DNA of 64,000 bases from Kordia aestuariivivens (GCF_014397005.1 NZ_JACGWS010000002.1:395641-459640), one strand, 5' to 3'; shown: positions 51,618-60,547, numbered from the stretch's first letter. Numbers and translations are program-made. Notes: generated by a model from the letters alone, not told the origin.

Positions 51618-51793
51618 CATACATTAAATTGAAAGCATTGTTGCGTATAACATGCTTTCTTTTAGTTTTTAAAGTAGGGTTTTTACAAAAAGTTAAGTAA
51701 AAATCTCAATATAAAAACTTGACAAATAATTATGCTTACTATGCTATAAATACCAAGTGCAATTACACATTGCTGAAAATTATATACAAACAG

Positions 51794-52033
51794 ATGAAAG
51801 AAGAATTTGCAATCATACTTACCGAAATTTTAGAAAAAACGATTACTCCAGAAGATATTCAGGAAGATACCGACTTTATTTCCCATTTAGGATTAACATC
51901 ACTCAATACAATATACCTTGTCTTAGAAATTGAAAGTGTTTTTGGAGTTGAAATTGATTTTGAAGAGATTGATGTAAAAACATTCTTTACATACACATCA
52001 ATAAAAGAATACATTGAGCGCAGGCAATCGTAA
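51794..52033 (+). CDS. Acyl carrier protein 2
   Basis: About 79 residues from the ATG that gives a standard carrier protein start (MKEEFAIILTEILEK); a longer frame of 104 codons opens upstream with no similarity. Phosphopantetheine Ser is in HLGLTSLNTIYLVLEI. VFGVEIDFEEIDVKTFF matches the third and fourth helices. It precedes the radical SAM gene by about 100 nt. It may tether an amino acid or acyl intermediate for it or for the ketosynthase-like protein. Confidence 0.85.
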   Translation: MKEEFAIILTEILEKTITPEDIQEDTDFISHLGLTSLNTIYLVLEIESVFGVEIDFEEIDVKTFFTYTSIKEYIERRQS

Positions 52034-52131
52034 AAATGATCATAAACAAAGAAGTAAACTATTGCCATTAAAAGGGAAGCGCTAGGTTTTCTAACTCCAT
52101 ATACGAACTTATTAGATAAGCACTAAATATC

Positions 52132-53307
52132 ATGCAACCAAAAAGCACCAAACCATATACAGTAGAATCATTACAGCGATTTAAAGAAAAAATTGATTTC
52201 ACTCGAAAATGCTATACGGAACGATTAAAAGATCCTACGTTTGCGACAGAAGTTCCACGTGAAATTGGGTTAAAGCTAACCAATAGATGTGATTTGCGTT
52301 GCACACATTGCTTTCAATGGAATGATGAAGGTTTTCATAGACAATTAGACAAAAACGAAGTAAAAGTTCAAGGAGATTTAGATATTGACATTGTAAAAAG
52401 ACTATTTGAAGAAACACGTCATACAAAATCACATTTCTACATTTGGGGCGGCGAACCAATGATTTATACGTATTGGAATGAGTTGGTAGAATTATTAGCA
52501 AACGATCCTAGAGATACCGTAGTTTGCACGAATGGGCTCTCTATCAAACGAAAAATAGATTCACTACTAAAAATATCTGAGAGATTGACCACTTTAGTCA
52601 GTGTAGAAGGACTAGAGCCACAGCATGATAAACTAAGAGGAAAAGGGACTTTTAAAAAGATCATGGACAATGTTGATTATTTGATCGATTTGCAAAAACA
52701 AGGCATTTACAAAGGGCATATCTCTATTGCTGCAGTATTTAGTGAAGATGTAATTCCGCATTTATACGAATGCTGTGAATACTTTGAAGAAAAAGGAATT
52801 GATACCTTATACTTTAACTTCCCGTGGTATATTCCAGAAGATGAAGCACAAGCGATGACCGATTACTATGATGAAAACTATTCATGGCTTGAAAAATCGC
52901 GCATAAAAAGAAAAACATGGGAATCATTTGATTTTCATATAGATATGAGTAAGTTGAATGATTTGCTTGCTCAAATTAATAGAATCTTAGACAAAACTTG
53001 GAATATAAGAATTCGTTTTCAACCAAATTTAGAATTGCATGAAATCAAAGGATATCTTGAAGGTAAATCCAAAGCACCTTCATGCAAATCTACATGTTTA
53101 GGGATTTCAAACCGTATGGATGTTATGCCATCAGGAAGTGTAGTTTCTTGCAAGAAATTTACGGAATTTAAAATGGGGAATCTTCATGCAAATTCTATGA
53201 AAGAAGTATGGCATGGAGAAACGTTCAATAAATTCAGAGAAACACATAACAACGAATTGATGCCTATTTGTTCAAAATGTGAAATATTATTCTCTAATGG
53301 AATGTAA
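52132..53307 (+). CDS. Radical SAM/SPASM peptide-modifying-type enzyme
   Basis: The protein has 391 residues. LTNRCDLRCTHCFQW has the CxxxCxxC [4Fe-4S] motif; HFYIWGGEPM the 'GGE' SAM-contact block. The C-terminus CKSTCLGISN..SCKKF..MPICSKCEIL is a SPASM-like domain with five Cys for auxiliary clusters. SPASM enzymes of this size commonly make thioether, C-C or epimer modifications in RiPPs. It stands before a small CxC peptide and after an acyl carrier protein. The substrate is not certain. Confidence 0.87.
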   Translation: MQPKSTKPYTVESLQRFKEKIDFTRKCYTERLKDPTFATEVPREIGLKLTNRCDLRCTHCFQWNDEGFHRQLDKNEVKVQGDLDIDIVKRLFEETRHTKSHFYIWGGEPMIYTYWNELVELLANDPRDTVVCTNGLSIKRKIDSLLKISERLTTLVSVEGLEPQHDKLRGKGTFKKIMDNVDYLIDLQKQGIYKGHISIAAVFSEDVIPHLYECCEYFEEKGIDTLYFNFPWYIPEDEAQAMTDYYDENYSWLEKSRIKRKTWESFDFHIDMSKLNDLLAQINRILDKTWNIRIRFQPNLELHEIKGYLEGKSKAPSCKSTCLGISNRMDVMPSGSVVSCKKFTEFKMGNLHANSMKEVWHGETFNKFRETHNNELMPICSKCEILFSNGM

Positions 53308-53370
53308 ATCTGAGTATGTATGATCTTACATAAAAAAAATTGACGACTAGATAGTTACAGAAAAATTAGC

Positions 53371-53378
53371 TATATTTG
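53371..53378 (+). promoter_or_regulatory. -7 promoter element of the CxC peptide gene
   Basis: TATATTTG, 20 nt before the ATG, the best phylum-type match in this region. Confidence 0.65.
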
Positions 53379-53398
53379 AGTTAATAAATTCTATAATT

Positions 53399-53554
53399 AT
53401 GAAAAATAAAAAGATTAAAAAAACTTTAAACCTAAAGAAAACTAAGGTTTTAAAGTTTTACCAAACGGAAACACTTCTTGGTGGATTGGCTAACAGTGGA
53501 TGTACATGCCCTACTGAAGAAGAACCTGTTAAACCTGCACCAGCACCTAGATAA
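53399..53554 (+). CDS. Small GG-leader CxC peptide
   Basis: 51 residues. A very basic leader (KNKKIKKTLNLKKTKVLKFYQTETLLGG), GG at residues 28-29, and a core LANSGCTCPTEEEPVKPAPAPR with a Cys-Thr-Cys-Pro motif and proline-rich end. It is 91 nt after the radical SAM gene and has its own promoter. It is a likely substrate of that enzyme, although the leader also resembles those of the tandem precursors. Confidence 0.65.
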   Translation: MKNKKIKKTLNLKKTKVLKFYQTETLLGGLANSGCTCPTEEEPVKPAPAPR

Positions 53555-53590
53555 CCTTTAGGTTAAGAATTCAGTACAATTTAGAAAAAT

Positions 53591-53633
53591 AAAAATGCTA
53601 CACTATACACATGATGTATAGTGTAGCATTTTT
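53591..53633 (+). terminator. Long-stem intrinsic terminator
   Basis: AAAAATGCTACACTATACA pairs perfectly with its complement over 19 bp around a CATGA loop; T-run follows. Confidence 0.9.
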
Positions 53634-54015
53634 GTTTTTTAAGAACCTACGAGCGAAAGAAACGTATTTCTGGTATCTAACTTATTGTCTTTATAAATTT
53701 ATAAAAAACAACCTTTTTTCTAAGCTTAACTTCTTCTATTATCAGAAAGAGCTATTGGTAATCTTTCATCACCATAGCAGTTAGTTCTTTCATAATTATA
53801 GCATTATGAACGAATACTATTGCAAAACCAAAGCTACTAATTACAGCAATCTGAATCAATGATACCGATCAGATAAATCAGCTAAACTTTACGTAAAAAA
53901 TTATCAGAAACGATCAAAATATTTTCAGCTGTATCGGGGTAAAAAAAAATGCAGTAACATGATCTACATCATGGTGTAATAGACTGATTTTTACTTCCTT
54001 TATATTAAAAGAAAT
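53634..54015. other. Intergenic stretch, nothing recognised
   Basis: About 380 bp, AT-rich, with no ORF of note, RNA gene or strong repeat. It marks the end of the peptide/glycosyltransferase region. Confidence 0.5.
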
Positions 54016-54519
54016 ATGATCTTTAGTATACTCATCATAGTATTTCTTCTAGTGTTAATTTATTTGATATGGGTTCCTATTACTCTATGTATTAATACGA
54101 TTACAAGTCAATATTATATACACTTTAAGGGATTGGCAAAAGTAAGTGTAGAGGCAGACCAAGTTGAAGTACTAAAAATAAAATTGAAGATCCTTTTTTT
54201 TAGTTTTCATTTCTATCCTTTGAGAAAAAATAAAAATTCTAAAAAGAAGGAATCAACAGAAAAAGAGAAACTAAAGAAGAAGAAAACTAGCTTTAGATTA
54301 TCAACAATTTTACGAGTATTAAAATCATTCAAAGTTAAAAAGTTTCTTCTGAACATAGATACTGGTGACTGTATTTGTAATTCAAAATTATATCCAGTTT
54401 TTGCCCTTTTGAATTATACAGTTGGTGGTTTTAAAATCAATTATGACGGAAGAAACGAAATGTTCATTTGCATGCAGAATAGACCATTTCGAATTATCAA
54501 AGCAATTATTAATCGTTAA
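54016..54519 (+). CDS. YtfI/DUF2953-like membrane protein
   Basis: The protein has 167 residues. One N-terminal span (FSILIIVFLLVLIYLIWV) is followed by FKGLAKVSVEADQVEVLKIKLKILFFSF, a Lys-rich linker (residues 75-95), and CNSKLYPVFALLNYTVGGFKINYDG. The pattern and the gene order with a YtfJ-like protein 12 nt downstream match ytfI-ytfJ of Bacillus, in which the partner is required for spore germination-related functions. Bacteroidota do not sporulate, so the role differs. Confidence 0.75.
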   Translation: MIFSILIIVFLLVLIYLIWVPITLCINTITSQYYIHFKGLAKVSVEADQVEVLKIKLKILFFSFHFYPLRKNKNSKKKESTEKEKLKKKKTSFRLSTILRVLKSFKVKKFLLNIDTGDCICNSKLYPVFALLNYTVGGFKINYDGRNEMFICMQNRPFRIIKAIINR

Positions 54520-54531
54520 AAAACTAAAATT

Positions 54532-54900
54532 ATGGATTTACATTTTGAAGAACTATTAGGAAAAATAATGGACTTTATTAAGGCTGAAGCAAAAACAGAA
54601 ACTATTGTCGGTCAGCAATTTGAGTTAGGAGAATTTAAGTGTGTACCTGTTATAAAAGTAGGTATGGGATTTGGCTCTGGAGGAGGTGAAGGCACGCAAC
54701 CAAAAGGAGTTAAAGGTGAAGGTATGGGAGCTGGAGCTGGAGTGGGCATTGAGCCTATTGGTTTCTTAGTTAGTAGAGGAGAGAATATATCTTTTTTAGC
54801 TGCTGGAAAAACGAGTGGATTAGCTGCCGTATTTGAAAAAGTACCTGACCTTATTGAAAAGATTGCGATTGCTAGAAATAGGGAAACAGAAAAAGCATAG
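54532..54900 (+). CDS. GerW/YtfJ-like protein
   Basis: The 122-residue protein shows KTETIVGQQFELGEFKCVPVIKVGMGFGSGGGEG, then the Gly-rich VGIEPIGFLVSRG that identifies the GerW/YtfJ family. The glycine-rich centre (MGAGAGVG) is longer than needed for a turn. Its function outside sporulation is unknown. Forms an operon with the DUF2953-like gene. Confidence 0.85.
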   Translation: MDLHFEELLGKIMDFIKAEAKTETIVGQQFELGEFKCVPVIKVGMGFGSGGGEGTQPKGVKGEGMGAGAGVGIEPIGFLVSRGENISFLAAGKTSGLAAVFEKVPDLIEKIAIARNRETEKA

Positions 54901-54910
54901 AAAAAAGAGA

Positions 54911-54940
54911 AAGCCCATAAGCTTCTGTTTATGGGCTTTT
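54911..54940. terminator. Bidirectional terminator between convergent genes
   Basis: AAGCCCATAA and TTATGGGCTT form a 10-bp stem. It overlaps the stop of the minus-strand membrane protein gene. Confidence 0.8.
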
Positions 54941-55453
54941 ATTTGAATGAACTGTCTCGTCCTTTAGGGTTTTCATTCTCAATCCTTCTTCATAGCGTTT
55001 TTCATTTTTATATAAATATCTCATCTGCGGGAGTAAGGCAATGATGATAATTAAAATTGCATAAAACATATAAAATGTATGTAACCAATACACGCCTCCT
55101 TGAAGAAATATCAATTGAATATGTATCCAGCCAATGAGTATAAAAGCAATATAAATGCTATATGTCCATGACCAGTGCATATCTTTAAAAATATTGATTT
55201 GCTCGGCTATTTTAGATTCAGGTTTTTTAAGCAAAGCAATTATCAGCAATAGCGGAATAACTCCAAGTACTGAAAATAAAATAATTCCAGGTATCAGAAA
55301 ATTATCAAAAGGCATATTTTTAAATTCAGATAAAGGTATTCCAATTAACTCCCCTGTTGGAGAAGTTATCAATACCAAACCTCCACCAATTGCTCCTATT
55401 GCTAGGAATCCTAATAAAATCACAAAGACATTTCGTATTATTTTTGTTTTCAT
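54929..55453 (-). CDS. Four-span membrane protein, unknown
   Basis: 174 residues with spans near 9-30, 52-73, 95-115 and 125-145, short loops and a charged C-terminus (KNEKRYEEGLRMKTLKDE). No motif recognised. It is a single gene, upstream neighbour 80 nt away on the same strand. Confidence 0.65.
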   Translation of the reverse strand: MKTKIIRNVFVILLGFLAIGAIGGGLVLITSPTGELIGIPLSEFKNMPFDNFLIPGIILFSVLGVIPLLLIIALLKKPESKIAEQINIFKDMHWSWTYSIYIAFILIGWIHIQLIFLQGGVYWLHTFYMFYAILIIIIALLPQMRYLYKNEKRYEEGLRMKTLKDETVHSNKSP

Positions 55454-55533
55454 AATCTTTTCTTTTTACACCTCACGTGATTAAATGGTTTGTAACGATT
55501 AACGTATGTTTCTATTCAGGATTTGTCGCTACT

Positions 55534-56208
55534 TCAATATTCGATTTCAAAACCCAAACTTTGAGCAGATTCAATAATCATTTTCATATCATTTACTCCT
55601 ATATGAGCATTGTAAATTTTTCGTTCGTTATTCAATTGTTTTATGGTTTCATATAACTCTTGATAATCTGCCTTTGCAACTTTTTCTGCTGTGTCATATC
55701 CAGATTCTAATAGTACATACGCGAATGTGTGATTTACCCATCTTATTCTAGAAAGGTCTGTGAGTTTGGTAAGTTTCATTATCTCGTTATCACTAATCCC
55801 TGCTTTTCTTGAAAGTTGACTCCTTATTTCATCAGTTAGAATTTCATCATATAATTTTAATGTGTTTTTGATTCCTGTTTTTTCAAGTTTAAGAACAATA
55901 TCTTCACTAATACATGTAAAATCCTTTATTCTATTGGGTTTTGGTCGATATCCTTTTACAACTCTTTTCAGAACTGCTAAGTAATTCTCTGGCAAACCAC
56001 TTTGTTTTGAAAATTCTTGAATTTTACTTTTGTCCTTTAGTGTTATGAGTAATTCATCAAGGTTATTAATTTGATGTGCTTTTAGAATGTTCAGATTTTT
56101 ATCAATATCATTTTCTAAAATTTTCCAACTTGGAATAAATGTTTTAGTTTTTAGAATGTCTTTGTAGGCATCAATACTTATGCTTTTTAAATCAATATAA
56201 TATCCCAT
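55534..56208 (-). CDS. DUF4332-like helix-hairpin-helix protein
   Basis: 224 residues, all-helical, with repeated HhH-like units (SEDIVLKLEKTGIKNTLKLYDE and LLESGYDTAEKVAKADYQELYETI). These match DUF4332 domains, which resemble nucleic-acid-binding HhH motifs; DNA binding itself is not shown. No signal peptide. It lies 29 nt after the GyrI-like gene. Confidence 0.75.
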   Translation of the reverse strand: MGYYIDLKSISIDAYKDILKTKTFIPSWKILENDIDKNLNILKAHQINNLDELLITLKDKSKIQEFSKQSGLPENYLAVLKRVVKGYRPKPNRIKDFTCISEDIVLKLEKTGIKNTLKLYDEILTDEIRSQLSRKAGISDNEIMKLTKLTDLSRIRWVNHTFAYVLLESGYDTAEKVAKADYQELYETIKQLNNERKIYNAHIGVNDMKMIIESAQSLGFEIEY

Positions 56209-56237
56209 TTTGTCTATTCTTTAGTTTCATTTTGGTA

Positions 56238-56795
56238 TTACTCCTTAATCAACTCTTTTCGATATAAAATTTTGTTATTTGGAATATCATATATTTCCAT
56301 AACAGGAGTGTCTTCTTGGTATCCATTTAGTTTTGCATATTTATTTAGCGCAGGATACACTTTCATAATGCTGAAAAATATGGATATTTTCCCTTTATAT
56401 GGAAATTCTGTTATCATGTATTCCTTTTCAGGAAATGTTCTAATGGTATATTTATTTTCCAGCATTGGAAGTTTATCAATATCCTTTTCTTCAAGTATAC
56501 AGCCTGCTTCAGAGCGTAATTTGCTCTTTTCAACTTTCTGAGGATTATCATAATATATACCAAAACCTTTAAAAGTTTCAATATTATCTTCATTCAACAG
56601 CGCATAATAAATCTTATCCATAATGACACCACTTTGTTTGTAATCTCCTTGTATTTCTTCATAAATTATGACGTCTCCACCAGCTTTAGCAACTGAAACA
56701 TCAATCTTCTTAAATCCGCCATAATAGGCATAAAACGCAACCAGAGCAATTACTAAGATTGCTAATACGATTAAAATAATTTTTATAGTTTTCAT
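56238..56795 (-). CDS. GyrI-like small-molecule-binding protein with membrane anchor
   Basis: 185 residues. One span (TIKIILIVLAILVIALVAFYAYYG) is followed by a GyrI-like SHS2 domain: YEEIQGDYKQSG, GFGIYYDNP, RSEAGCILEE, and PVMEIYDIPNN with the acidic ligand-binding end. These domains bind hydrophobic cations or act as esterase-like sensors. Membrane anchoring is less common. Operon with the DUF4332-like gene. Confidence 0.8.
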   Translation of the reverse strand: MKTIKIILIVLAILVIALVAFYAYYGGFKKIDVSVAKAGGDVIIYEEIQGDYKQSGVIMDKIYYALLNEDNIETFKGFGIYYDNPQKVEKSKLRSEAGCILEEKDIDKLPMLENKYTIRTFPEKEYMITEFPYKGKISIFFSIMKVYPALNKYAKLNGYQEDTPVMEIYDIPNNKILYRKELIKE

Positions 56796-56830
56796 CTTTT
56801 AAATTTTTATACATTGTTGTGTTATAAACC

Positions 56831-57730
56831 TTATTTCTCTTGTAAAAAATCGAGAATCTTTTTATTTACGATCGCTGCTTGCGAATGCGTTATATCATGG
56901 CTGGCATCAGGAATAATTATTGTTTTTATTTGAGGTGCTACATCATTAAGACGGCGCACGACTTTATTCGGAGAATACAACACTTCTTTCTCCCCAATAA
57001 GGTACAATACAGGAATTTTCAGTTTTTGCAGATCATTATCCGTTAAAACAGTCGGATTGACATATTTTCTTTTTTTAAAACATTTCCCAGCCAACACTAT
57101 CTCCTCAATCATTTGATCCGCAATAGCTTTGCTTACTTCTCCTTGTTTTATTAAACATTTTCTTTCCCAATACACTAGTTTTTTTGTAATAAAATAAATT
57201 GGAAAAAAATGAACTATTATTGCAGGAATCAAGTACCCTATTCTTGGTTGCATTACGGTTGCAGATGGAGCGATAAGTATAATTTTATGAAGTCTTTCGG
57301 GATGTGCAAGCGCATAAATACTTGTTTGCCATCCGCCGTATGAAAACCCTAACAGATTAATATCATTTTTCAGATTTAGTGAGTCAAATAATTCATTTAA
57401 CCAGTTCACAAAATCTCGTGGTTCTTTTAAAGGGCGTGAATATATACTACGACCATTATCATAAATGTGGTCTAATGCGTATGTTTTATAATATTCTGAA
57501 AACGCCTTTATCTGAGGCATCCAAGACAGTGAATTTTCAGTATCTCCAGGCAAAAGAATTAAAGGTGGTTTATCTTCTGAACCACTTATCCTGACAAAGG
57601 TTTGACCATAAGAAGTTTCAATATATTTATTTTTTGATGGAACAGGCCACAATTTAGCACGTTCATCGTAAAAAGTAAGATATTCTTCTTTTGCTTTTTT
57701 CGACTTAAAAGGGTGATAAGATGCATTCAT
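56831..57730 (-). CDS. Alpha/beta hydrolase
   Basis: 299 residues, no signal. LLPGDTENSLSW holds the oxyanion-side loop, NLLGFSYGGWQTS the nucleophilic Ser, and IIPDASHDITHSQ the catalytic His; the Asp/Glu is probably in LYLIGEKEVLYSP. Substrate unknown; family includes esterases, proline iminopeptidases and lactonases. It opens a six-gene run of minus-strand small genes. Confidence 0.88.
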   Translation of the reverse strand: MNASYHPFKSKKAKEEYLTFYDERAKLWPVPSKNKYIETSYGQTFVRISGSEDKPPLILLPGDTENSLSWMPQIKAFSEYYKTYALDHIYDNGRSIYSRPLKEPRDFVNWLNELFDSLNLKNDINLLGFSYGGWQTSIYALAHPERLHKIILIAPSATVMQPRIGYLIPAIIVHFFPIYFITKKLVYWERKCLIKQGEVSKAIADQMIEEIVLAGKCFKKRKYVNPTVLTDNDLQKLKIPVLYLIGEKEVLYSPNKVVRRLNDVAPQIKTIIIPDASHDITHSQAAIVNKKILDFLQEK

Positions 57731-57766
57731 TTTTAGCGCTTTGTTAAGAATAAACTTTATGAACTG

Positions 57767-58180
57767 TTATGGTTTGTTATTATTCGTTAATAGCTGTTTT
57801 CGGAAGGTTCTTTTTTTAAGAAAATGACTCACGATAAACAGAACTCCTACAATAACGAATGGAATAGTGATAGACAGGATGATCCCGAGGCTAATCCAAA
57901 TGGAGTCGTTCATTTTATAATTATGCGCAAAAACAAATGGACTCAATCCAAGACCAATAATGATAAAAATGATACCGCCAATATATTCCCATTTCCATGC
58001 AACGATAAGAAAGGCAATTAAAATAAATGATGGAATGAGGTGAATGATGAAAGCACCAAGTTGTTGCCAGATTGTTAGCTCAGGTGAAAAAGCATCTGCC
58101 GCGAATAAACTAATAAAAAGAATAGCGAGCATACAGATAATCCGTGGTAACCAATGAAATACTTTGATAGATTTTTTCAT
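57767..58180 (-). CDS. Four-span membrane protein (DUF7670-like)
   Basis: 137 residues, with four spans and short loops (WLPRIICMLAILFISLFAAD, IHLIPSFILIAFLIVAWKW, GGIIFIIIGLGLSPFVFAHNY, ILSITIPFVIVGVLFIVSHFL). The plan matches a small family often annotated DUF7670, from memory. Function unknown. Confidence 0.65.
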   Translation of the reverse strand: MKKSIKVFHWLPRIICMLAILFISLFAADAFSPELTIWQQLGAFIIHLIPSFILIAFLIVAWKWEYIGGIIFIIIGLGLSPFVFAHNYKMNDSIWISLGIILSITIPFVIVGVLFIVSHFLKKRTFRKQLLTNNNKP

Positions 58181-58292
58181 TTTATTTCAGTATTAAATTT
58201 ATTTATATAATTTATAACGTTGTTTCTTTATTATAGATCACAGGCATTTGTCCTTTTCATTTGTACCAACTACTAATGTTATCATAGATTTT

Positions 58293-59054
58293 TTAAGGAT
58301 CTGCTTTAACATGCTCCGAAACACTTCCAGATTCATTAATTCCTTTAAATAAAAGCCAAATTCCAATTATTAATTCAAAAAGAATGCTCGGTCCCCAACC
58401 AATGAGTTGAATTATCAACAGAGTAGTGTAACCAGGTGAAAGAATAAATAAGAGATCATAAATAAAGACAAGTGCAAATGAAATAACTCCAAAAGCAGCC
58501 AATGCGCTTGGAACATATTTAGATTTGAATAATAAATATAAAAATATCACCAAACTCAGTCCATGAAGTATTCCCGGAATTGCAGTTATAGAAAGATGCA
58601 TATTGAGAAAAAATCCGATAATTGATTGCAGCTGTTCTGGTTCAAATAATGTTAATGTAACTTGTTCTTTTAGAATGAGTAACCCAATAAAATGTCCGAG
58701 TGTGATAATTATCCAAATAGTGGCTTCTGTTAATTTTAGATAAAGGGCTAATAACGCGAGATTTTTATTTACTGATTTAAGCATTGAGTATAGCGCTATG
58801 GCTAATCCTATAACAATGAAAGCTGTGATTAGTTCATTAATGATGTTTACCCGGAATAGCAACTCATTTGTTATGATATTATTGGCTGTGGCTAAAACAT
58901 TCTCTGGAATAATAAATTTTTGAAGTACAAACATCCAATTTATTAAAGGCACAACAAGCGTAAGTAAAAACATGATGCCCATGATTTTTGCAATTTTATG
59001 TTGCTTTTTATCGATAATAATAATATTCATTTTGTTTGTGTTCATTCGTTCCAA
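58293..59054 (-). CDS. DUF4386 family membrane protein (copy 3)
   Basis: 253 residues and about six spans. KIAKIMGIMFLLTLVVPLINWMF, then NELITAFIVIGLAIALYSML, ATIWIIITLGHFIGLLIL and YTTLLIIQLIGWGPSILFELIIGIWLLFKG match DUF4386. It overlaps the truncated copy upstream by 13 bp if the first ATG is used; starts 3 codons later avoid most of this. Third of three DUF4386 genes in a row. Confidence 0.78.
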   Translation of the reverse strand: MERMNTNKMNIIIIDKKQHKIAKIMGIMFLLTLVVPLINWMFVLQKFIIPENVLATANNIITNELLFRVNIINELITAFIVIGLAIALYSMLKSVNKNLALLALYLKLTEATIWIIITLGHFIGLLILKEQVTLTLFEPEQLQSIIGFFLNMHLSITAIPGILHGLSLVIFLYLLFKSKYVPSALAAFGVISFALVFIYDLLFILSPGYTTLLIIQLIGWGPSILFELIIGIWLLFKGINESGSVSEHVKADP

Positions 59055-59311
59055 ATTCCATATTTAAACAATTGAAACCATTTCTGATTAAGAATAGGGG
59101 ATAATAGTATCGCGATAAATACAACTGAAATAGCATCTACAAGTATGAGAATTCCTGCCAATGAAATTTGATTTGATTGATCCGAAAAAGCCTCAAGCAA
59201 ATTCGTGGCTTCAAAAATGGGTTCAGTAATCCAAATACTCAGTGAAGAAGTAACCGTGGCTGTTATAAATAATAGTCCGACAATTTTAGCTATACGCTTA
59301 TTTGAATCCAT
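59042..59311 (-). pseudogene. Truncated DUF4386 paralogue
   Basis: 89 residues beginning SNKRIAKIVGLLFITATVTSSL, which matches the N-terminus of DUF4386 proteins (usual length 210-250 residues), and stopping in the loop after the second span (KWFQLFKYGIWNE). It lacks the last four spans. It could be a decayed gene or a short functional variant. Lies between two full-size paralogues. Confidence 0.6.
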
Positions 59312-59323
59312 AAAATCTATTTT

Positions 59324-59944
59324 TTAAGGTAGCTTCTTTCTTTTCGCGATAAGCCATATACTTAGTGAAAGTTCCGCAAGCCCCATAATCATCATGATAC
59401 TCGTTTCGATCGTTTTTGACAGATTTATATCTATAAAAAAAACAATGTATGTAAACGATGCAAACATTAACAATACACCAAGGCTTTTCGGGATATATCC
59501 TGACTTGAAAACCGAATAACCAAGTACCAAAATATGGGAGGCAAAAAATATATATCCAACAAGTTTTATAGATGCATAATCATAAACATCGATAACTTGA
59601 AAAACCAGCGCAAATAACCCAATTATCAGAGAAAAAGCATATAGCAGCCTGAGCCCTCCAGTTACCGAAGCAAGGTATTTATTGGCTGGCTTAAGAACTA
59701 CATAAAGTGCTAGACCAATAATAGAATCAAGCATAAGTACGAGCAGATAACCAATAACTGCAAAACCAAAGAGCTTTTTATTAGCTTCAATATCAATGGC
59801 TAAAGCAGCAGTATCTCCAGGAATAACAAAATTTGCTAAAAGAAAATCATCAACTAAGGTTACTATAAAAACCGAGGCGATAAATGCAATCCCTACAACC
59901 ATTGCTGCTTTTCTTGACGATATATTAGAGAGAATTTTTTTCAT
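59324..59944 (-). CDS. DUF4386 family membrane protein (copy 1)
   Basis: 206 residues and about six spans, opening SSRKAAMVVGIAFIASVFIVTLVDDFLL. LFGFAVIGYLLVLMLDSIIGLALYVVLKP and GYIPKSLGVLLMFASFTYIVFF are typical DUF4386 blocks. First and shortest full-size member of the three-gene run; 12 nt separate it from the truncated copy. Confidence 0.78.
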   Translation of the reverse strand: MKKILSNISSRKAAMVVGIAFIASVFIVTLVDDFLLANFVIPGDTAALAIDIEANKKLFGFAVIGYLLVLMLDSIIGLALYVVLKPANKYLASVTGGLRLLYAFSLIIGLFALVFQVIDVYDYASIKLVGYIFFASHILVLGYSVFKSGYIPKSLGVLLMFASFTYIVFFIDINLSKTIETSIMMIMGLAELSLSIWLIAKRKKLP

Positions 59945-60007
59945 ATTAATTCCTTGTGTTTGAATCGAAGATTTTAGGTTGTCAATTCTCTTATTTTCAG
60001 AATGTTA

Positions 60008-60484
60008 TTACAATCGTCTTTTAAAAATATAACGTGTAATGAATATCCCTTGCTCATCGGTTTCACCTGCATCACTTTCTACAGCACTTGTTACGAATAT
60101 TAAATCCCAACCTTCAGCCAACATTGCTGTTAATTTTGAGGATATGACGGCATCATTGGCAGCAATATTTTGAAAACGGATCCCGCCTATATTATAGAAG
60201 TTCAATAGTTTTGTTTCTTCAAAATCCTTAACACGGATATCTTTTCGTTTTGATTTATTTCGTTTGTTATCTTCTTCCGTTTGTTCTGATGAGAATTCCT
60301 TATAATCACGAATTGCATTGGTAGAAATAAGTCGTGAACGACCTAAGCCAAGCGGCACTATCGATTCTACACTAGTAATTACTTTAACTTCAAACGTTGG
60401 TTTTTTATTATTCGATTCGTTTTGCGCCGTTGTAAAGAATGTGGTTGCAAGAGCTATTAAGCCAGCTAAAATCATTTTTTTCAT
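60008..60484 (-). CDS. Secreted small protein, DUF4177-like
   Basis: 158 residues with a signal peptide (ILAGLIALATTFFTTAQ). The C-terminal end LTAMLAEGWDLIFVTSAVES shows the 'eGWel' pattern of DUF4177-type proteins. The centre is charged (EEDNKRNKSKRKDIRVKD). Periplasmic. Function unknown. Confidence 0.7.
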   Translation of the reverse strand: MKKMILAGLIALATTFFTTAQNESNNKKPTFEVKVITSVESIVPLGLGRSRLISTNAIRDYKEFSSEQTEEDNKRNKSKRKDIRVKDFEETKLLNFYNIGGIRFQNIAANDAVISSKLTAMLAEGWDLIFVTSAVESDAGETDEQGIFITRYIFKRRL

Positions 60485-60547
60485 AATTATTGATTTATAT
60501 ATTAGATACTATTTTCATTTTTACACGAATAAATTATACTAGTGACG

